Part shown: positions 59,449-64,000 of the stretch, piece after piece
Layout of the letters: the number at the start of each line of letters is the position of its first letter
How positions within the stretch are numbered: position 1 is the stretch's first letter
Assembly (NCBI GenBank): GCA_963816795.1
Contig: CAWFLT010000003.1
Coordinates: forward strand, 1 to 64,000
DNA: 64,000 nt
Direction of reading: 5' to 3'
DNA from: CAWFLT01 sp963816795
Lineage (GTDB): Bacteria > Acidobacteriota > Vicinamibacteria > Vicinamibacterales > SCN-69-37
Notes under the pieces: generated by a model
Told to the model about the DNA's origin: nothing
Databases searched by the model: none
The model's input: only the letters and a program-made list of their open reading frames with translations
Program-made: the position numbers and the translations under genes

Positions 59449-62158
59449 ATGCCCCTGCCATCGGGCACGCGTCTCGGCTCGTACGAAGTCCTCAGCGCGC
59501 TCGGAAGCGGAGGGATGGGCGAGGTCTATCGCGCCCGCGACACCAGGCTCGGCCGAGAGGTGGCCGTGAAGATCGTCCGCGAGGATCTGGCCGACGCCGA
59601 TCGTGTGCTGCGGTTCGAGCGCGAGGCCAAAGTCCTGGCCTCGCTCAATCACCCGCGCATCGCGCGCGCTCTACGGGATGGAGCAGGCCGACGGCCGGCA
59701 CTTCCTCGTGATGGAGCTGGTCGAAGGCGAGACGCTCGCAGATCGGCTGCGCCGTGGCGCGATGCCCGTTGAAGACACGCTGGCGATCGCGCTGCAGATC
59801 GCCGAAGCCTTGGAGGCGGCGCACGAGAAAAGCGTCGTGCACCGCGATCTGAAACCGGCCAACGTGAAGATCACGCCGGACGAGAACGTGAAAGTACTGG
59901 ACTTCGGCCTGGCCAAGGTCATGGAGATCGATCGAACCGGCGGCAGCCAGGGCGACTCGCCGACGCTCAGCATGATGGCGAGTCAGGCAGGCATCATTCT
60001 CGGCACGGCGGCCTACATGTCGCCGGAGCAGGCCAAGGGCCTTCCCGCCGATCACCGGAGTGACGTGTTCTCGTTCGGCGTCGTGCTGTACGAGATGTTG
60101 ACCGGCCGCCAGCCGTTTCAGGGCGAGACCGCGCCCGATGTGCTCGCGTCGGTGCTCGTGCGCGACGCCGATCTCTCGCGGCTCGGGCCGGACTTCAACC
60201 CACGAGTTGCCGACCTCATCCGTCGATGCCTGGAAAAAAGCCCGAGGCGCCGATGGCAGGCGATTGGCGATCTGCGTTCGGAGATCGAAGCGATCGCGGC
60301 TGCGCCAAAGACCACGGCGATGCTCCCGGTCGCCCTGCCGCCGCGGCCGTTGTGGCGGCGCGCGATCCCGGTGGCGCTCACCGCGATCGTGGCCGGCGCG
60401 CTCTCGGGCGCAGCCGGCTGGAGCCTTCGGCCGCTCCCCGTGCCGGCCGTGACCCGGTTTTTATTCTTGCTTCCCGAGGGCCAGACGTTGACCGCCCCGG
60501 GCCGGCACAGCGTGACCGTTTCGCCGGATGGCGCCCTGATCGCGTACGTCGCCAACAGCCGGTTGTATCTAAAACCGATGTCGCAGTTGGAGGGAAAGCC
60601 GATTCAGGGCACGGAGAGCTTTCAGTCCGTGACGAGTCCCGTGTTCTCCCCCGACGGTCAATCGATCGCTTTCTGGGCATTGAGCGACGGGACGCTCAAG
60701 AAGATCGCCGTGCGCGGCGGGGCCGCCGTGACGATCTGCCCGGCGGCCAATCCCTTCGGCCTCAGTTGGGGACCGGAGGGCATCGTGTTCGGCCAGGGCG
60801 GCGGGGGCGTGCGGCGGGTGTCCTCGGACGGCGGTCAGCCTGAATCGATCGTGACGGCGAAGGCGGACGAGTTTGCGCAGAGTCCGGAGATGCTGCCCGG
60901 CGGGACACACGTGCTCTTCACGCTCGCGACCGGCACGGCCTCGGATCGCTGGGAAAAGTCGCTCGTCGTGGCGCAGTCGCTCGCCTCCCAGGAACGAACG
61001 ACGCTGGTGGCCGCCGGCACCGACGCGCGTTACATCCGGACGGGTCATCTCGTCTACGCGCTGGGCGGCACACTGTTTGCGGTCACGTTCGACGCGCGCG
61101 GGTTGAAGGTGACGAGCGGCCCGGTGCCGGTCGTCGAAGGCGTCAGACGCCCGCCGGCCACCGTGACGGGTGCCGCGGATTTCCGCGTGTCGAACACGGG
61201 GTCGCTCGTCTACGTCCCAGGCCCGGCCTCGACGTCTTCGGCCCACGTCACCCTGGGCTTGACCGATCGAAAGGGCGTGGTCGAAATGCTCAAACTTCCG
61301 CTCGGCGCGTACGAGGTGCCGAGAGCGTCTCCCGACGGCCGGCATATCGCGTTTGGAACCTCCGATACCAAAGAGGCGATCGTCTGGACCTACGACATGG
61401 CCGGGGCGACGGCGATGCAGCGGCGGACCTTCGGCAGCAACAATCGGTTCCCGCTCTGGTCGCACGATGGCACCCGTCTCGCGTTTCAGTCCGATCGCGA
61501 GGGGGACCTGGCGATCTTCTGGCAGAAGGCCGACGGCACTGGCCCGGTCGAGCGGTTGACGAAGCCGGCGCCAGGGGAAGCCCACGCGCCGGAATCGTGG
61601 TCTCCGAAAGGCGAGACGCTCCTCTTCAGCAGCACCAAGGGCTCCGACATCTCGCTCTGGACCCTGACGCTGCCAGAGCGGAAGACCGCGCCGTTCGGTG
61701 CCGTCACGTCGACGATGCCCAATGACGCGGTGTTCTCGCCCGACGGGCAATGGGTGGCCTATTCGAGCAACGAAACGGGGAGGACGGCGCTCTATGTGCA
61801 GCCATTTCCCGCCACCGGCGCGAAGTATCAACTGTTCGCGGGCGATGCCGGTGGTCCGCACCATCAAATGTGGTCCAGAGACGGCAAGGAGCTCTTCTAC
61901 AATCCGCGTCCCGGCGTATTCGAGGCGGTTGGTGTCACGACCAGCCCGACATTCTCGTTCGGCAATCCCGTCGCGGTACCCAGGCCCTTTCTGGGGCGGC
62001 CTCCTACCGTTCGACGGCCTCTTGACATGACACCAGGCGGCAAGTTCCTGGCGCTTTTCAGCCTCGCGCAGTCCGAGGGTGGCGCCTCGCCCGTTCCGGA
62101 AATCCGCGTCGTCCTGAACTGGTTCGAAGAGCTGAAACAGCGCGTGCCGGTGCGGTAA
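59449..62158 (+). CDS. Ser/Thr protein kinase with C-terminal PD40 propeller (one frameshift)
   Basis: The start MPLPSGTRLGSYEVLSALGSGGMGEVYRARD, then VAVKIVRED, leads to a frameshift near 59,670. It continues with YGMEQADGRHFLVMELVEGETLADRL, HRDLKPANVKI, VLDFGLAKVM and GTAAYMSPEQAKG. A helix (IPVALTAIVAGALSGAAGW) precedes a propeller (FSPDGQSIAFWALSDG, SWSPKGETLLFSSTKG, VFSPDGQWVAYSSNETG) with the usual ending VLNWFEELKQRVPVR. About 900 residues. It closely resembles the divergent kinase at 56,393-59,106 in layout, so a duplication is likely. Ligand and targets unknown. Confidence 0.9.
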
Positions 62159-62394
62159 GACCAATCGTTTCCCGCCGAATAAGTACTCGGCGACCGATCC
62201 GGAGAATGCCCGGGAAGTTATCGGCCCTCGATAATCGGGTGAGATGCCTTCTGGCTCGGCCGGGCTCAGCTTCCGAGGTAAAGTTTCGGGTTCACATCAA
62301 GGGCAACTCATTTCGAGTCAACATCCCCTACTTCGACTTCGAAGGCGATGACATTGAACAGCCGGCGTCGGGGTGATCGGCGTGTTGTCCTACA

Positions 62395-62547
62395 ATGTCG
62401 CGCAGCGCCGCCGCGGAATCGGCGCGCGCGCCCCGAAACATCATCCTGCTCAAGATTCGCCAGGGCCTGTGGATCACCACCCTTGCACTGGTGATCGGAC
62501 TCGGCGCAGCCGGCTTCCTGGTTCCGTTATCTCCGATCGACTCTTAG
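62395..62547 (+). CDS. small membrane protein, unknown (50 residues)
   Basis: The frame MSRSAAAESARAPRNIILLK then IRQGLWITTLALVIGLGAAGFLVPLSPIDS is complete and holds one hydrophobic helix. It follows a protein-like piece at 62,281-62,376 (FRVHIKGNSFRVNIPYFDF) that may be a broken upstream gene. No Shine-Dalgarno sequence is clear. Its stop overlaps, on the other strand, the end of the KIEEYL remnant. Confidence 0.45.
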   Translation: MSRSAAAESARAPRNIILLKIRQGLWITTLALVIGLGAAGFLVPLSPIDS

Positions 62548-62600
62548 GCCGGACCGAAGATCGCGACCTTCAGGTACTCTTCGATCTTCTTGACTGCGCC
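62544..62600 (-). pseudogene. C-terminal gene remnant ending KIEEYLKVAIFGPA
   Basis: The minus strand reads GAVKKIEEYLKVAIFGPA and a stop at 62,544. Upstream frames are broken after about 18 residues. The peptide and its DNA match the remnant near 53,908 (QIEEFLNVNIFGPAQM). Confidence 0.4.
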
Positions 62601-62694
62601 GTTCTTCTGGCGCTACTTGAGGATGCGCGTGGCCGTCGCCGGCCCTTGTCACCGAAGATGGAGTCGGCTGGTCGTGCGGTGGACCTCTCGCGAC

Positions 62695-63648
62695 TCAGCC
62701 GCGAGCCGCGCTGGCCGCCGCGGCGCTCTGGTACCAGGCGACCGTGCGCCGCAGTCCCTCGTCGAACGGCACGACGGGATCGAATCCCAGGAGTTTGCGC
62801 GCCTTGTGGACGTCGGCCTGTGAATCCCGCACGTCGCCGGTCCTCGACGGGCCGAACGTCGGCTCGACCGAGCTCTTGAGGATGATCTGGAGATTGCGCA
62901 CCAGTTCGAGCAGCGAGATCCGGCCGCCGCCGGCCAGGTTGATGACTTCGCCGGCGACGTTGGGCGCTTCGCACGCGCGCAACACGCCGGTCACGACGTC
63001 CGCGACGTACGTGAAATCGCGCGTCTGTTTGCCGTCCCCGAGAATCGTCGGCGGCTTGCCGTTGGCGAGCGCCTCGGTGAACAGCGAGATGACCCCTGAA
63101 TAAGGCGAGCCCGGCTGCTGGCGCGGTCCGAACACGTTGAAATAGCGCGTCGTGACGGTCTCGAGACCGTACAGGCTGGTGAAGAGCTGGCAGTACTGCT
63201 CGCCGATGAGCTTCTGCAGGGCGTAGGGCGACAGCGGGGCCGGCCGCATGTCTTCGCGCTTCGGCAGCACGGCGGCATCGCCGTACACCGAGGAGGAACC
63301 GGCGAAGACCAGCCGTTTGACCTTGGCGTCGCGCGCCGCGACGAGCACCTGGAGCGTGCCCTCGACGTTCGCGCGATGCGACCGCACCGGATCGGCGACC
63401 GAGCGCGGCACCGACGGAATCGCCGCCTGATGGATGACGAACTCGCAGCCCTCGACCGCGCGTTGCGCGATCGCGGGATCCGCGACGCTCCCTTCGACGA
63501 CGTCGCAGGCGTCGCCTGGCGGCAGGTTCTCGCGACGGCCGCTCGAAAAATCGTCGGCGATTCTGACGGACTCTCCGCGCCTCAGCAGTTCTTCGACGAT
63601 GTGCGAGCCGATGAAGCCCGCGCCTCCGGTGACGACGTAACGTGGCAC
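62695..63648 (-). CDS. NAD-dependent nucleotide-sugar epimerase (UDP-glucose 4-epimerase-like)
   Basis: Intact, 317 residues. YVVTGGAGFIGSHIVEELL is the GxxGxxG NAD site, FAGSSSVYGD holds the catalytic Ser, and YALQKLIGEQY the YxxxK pair. RYFNVFGPRQQPGSPYSGVISLF and GDGKQTRDFTYVADVV are extended-SDR hallmarks. It likely epimerises the 4-position of a UDP-hexose for surface polysaccharide. The start codon is a GTG at 63,648, with TAAGAT a few bases upstream, overlapping the stop of the amidohydrolase gene. Confidence 0.9.
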   Translation of the reverse strand: MPRYVVTGGAGFIGSHIVEELLRRGESVRIADDFSSGRRENLPPGDACDVVEGSVADPAIAQRAVEGCEFVIHQAAIPSVPRSVADPVRSHRANVEGTLQVLVAARDAKVKRLVFAGSSSVYGDAAVLPKREDMRPAPLSPYALQKLIGEQYCQLFTSLYGLETVTTRYFNVFGPRQQPGSPYSGVISLFTEALANGKPPTILGDGKQTRDFTYVADVVTGVLRACEAPNVAGEVINLAGGGRISLLELVRNLQIILKSSVEPTFGPSRTGDVRDSQADVHKARKLLGFDPVVPFDEGLRRTVAWYQSAAAASAARG

Positions 63649-63658
63649 GCGCAGTATC

Positions 63659-64000
63659 TTATCGTGGCCAGCCGGTCTGCGGCAGGCCGGGCGTCCACCG
63701 CAGCGCGTTCTGATAGTAGAGCTTCTTCAGCACGGCATCAGGCAAGCCCATGCCGTAGAGCTTCCAGAACGCGTGGTAGTCGCGGTAGTAGTCGAAGTAC
63801 TCGTCGTTGGTCTCGAAGACGCGCCAGAAGTAGGGAAACTCGGCCGGCGCGTAGGAATCCTTGCCGAACAGCACGCGGTCCTGGTACTTGATGAAGAACT
63901 CGCGGGCAGCACGCGGCTGCCGGCCGAAGTCATAGAGGACCGCGCCGACTTCGAGCACCAGGTTGGGCTGCGCGTCGAGCTGCTTCGCCGCGCGCGCCAG
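63659..64000 (-). CDS. amidohydrolase-family (TIM-barrel) protein, C-terminal part
   Basis: The piece PNLVLEVGAVLYDFGRQPRAAREFFIKYQDRVLFGKDSYA matches the last barrel strands of amidohydrolase-2 family enzymes, where GKDSY holds the metal-binding Asp. It ends DAVLKKLYYQNALRWTPGLPQTGWPR. The N-terminal His-x-His site is outside the window. It ends 10 bp ahead of the epimerase start, so both may be co-transcribed. Confidence 0.8.
   Translation of the reverse strand: MARAAKQLDAQPNLVLEVGAVLYDFGRQPRAAREFFIKYQDRVLFGKDSYAPAEFPYFWRVFETNDEYFDYYRDYHAFWKLYGMGLPDAVLKKLYYQNALRWTPGLPQTGWPR

Noticed and set aside
60569..62164. Long minus-strand open frame of 531 codons
   Set aside because: It is antisense to the kinase at 59,449-62,158, whose propeller motifs are clear on the plus strand.

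Overview
This 64 kb window does not look like one continuous natural chromosome segment. About 1-7,665 carries genes of actinobacterial flavour: a zinc alcohol dehydrogenase, a TIM-barrel sugar isomerase, a TetR regulator, a TauD-type dioxygenase, a SnoaL-like protein and an McrBC restriction pair. About 7,665-64,000 has the gene content of a soil acidobacterium, probably Vicinamibacteria-like: several Ser/Thr kinases with PD40-type propellers, an Oar-like TonB receptor, BNR-repeat and exported proteins, and a palindromic repeat inserted in frame in a kinase. Near 7,665 a 5'-truncated mcrB runs directly into a 3'-truncated serine hydrolase on the same strand, so I read this point as an assembly chimera. 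Single-base frameshifts are very common, which suggests uncorrected long-read or metagenomic sequence. They are dense in 1-13 kb and nearly absent in 45-53 kb. I annotate interrupted but otherwise conserved genes as one CDS and mark them.

Layout. 0-7.7 kb: catabolic cluster plus McrBC. 7.7-17.3 kb: serine hydrolase, a lectin-like propeller fused to an M6 metalloprotease, a flavin monooxygenase, small exported proteins, an alpha/beta hydrolase, a VOC protein with a class V aminotransferase, and an outer-membrane protein. 17.3-26.2 kb: two kinases, an isoprenylcysteine methyltransferase-like protein, and a compact GNAT / SDR-like / DHDPS-like operon. 26.2-31.5 kb: HIT protein, transposase remnants joined end to end, an integrase-core transposase and two cold-shock genes. 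31.5-37.3 kb: exported protein, B12-binding radical SAM enzyme, BlaI/BlaR1 with a clear promoter and operator pair, and more IS debris. 37.3-46 kb: an alpha-dioxygenase-like haem peroxidase divergent from a TIR-DUF4062 gene, an nSTAND ATPase with WD40 repeats, and two convergent TIR-type genes. 46-53 kb: TonB receptor and BNR-repeat protein. 53-64 kb: a gene-poor stretch, an exported protein, a tyrosine recombinase, two divergent propeller kinases, a small membrane ORF, a nucleotide-sugar epimerase and a partial amidohydrolase.

The best candidate for an undescribed system is the TIR/nSTAND block at 39,184-45,974. An effector-like TIR protein is followed after 5 bp by a membrane-anchored STAND ATPase with a WD40 sensor. 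Two further TIR-type proteins with matching C-terminal beta domains converge on it, and one of them seems to have lost the catalytic glutamate. This resembles predicted bacterial conflict and immunity modules, but nothing in the sequence proves a defence role.
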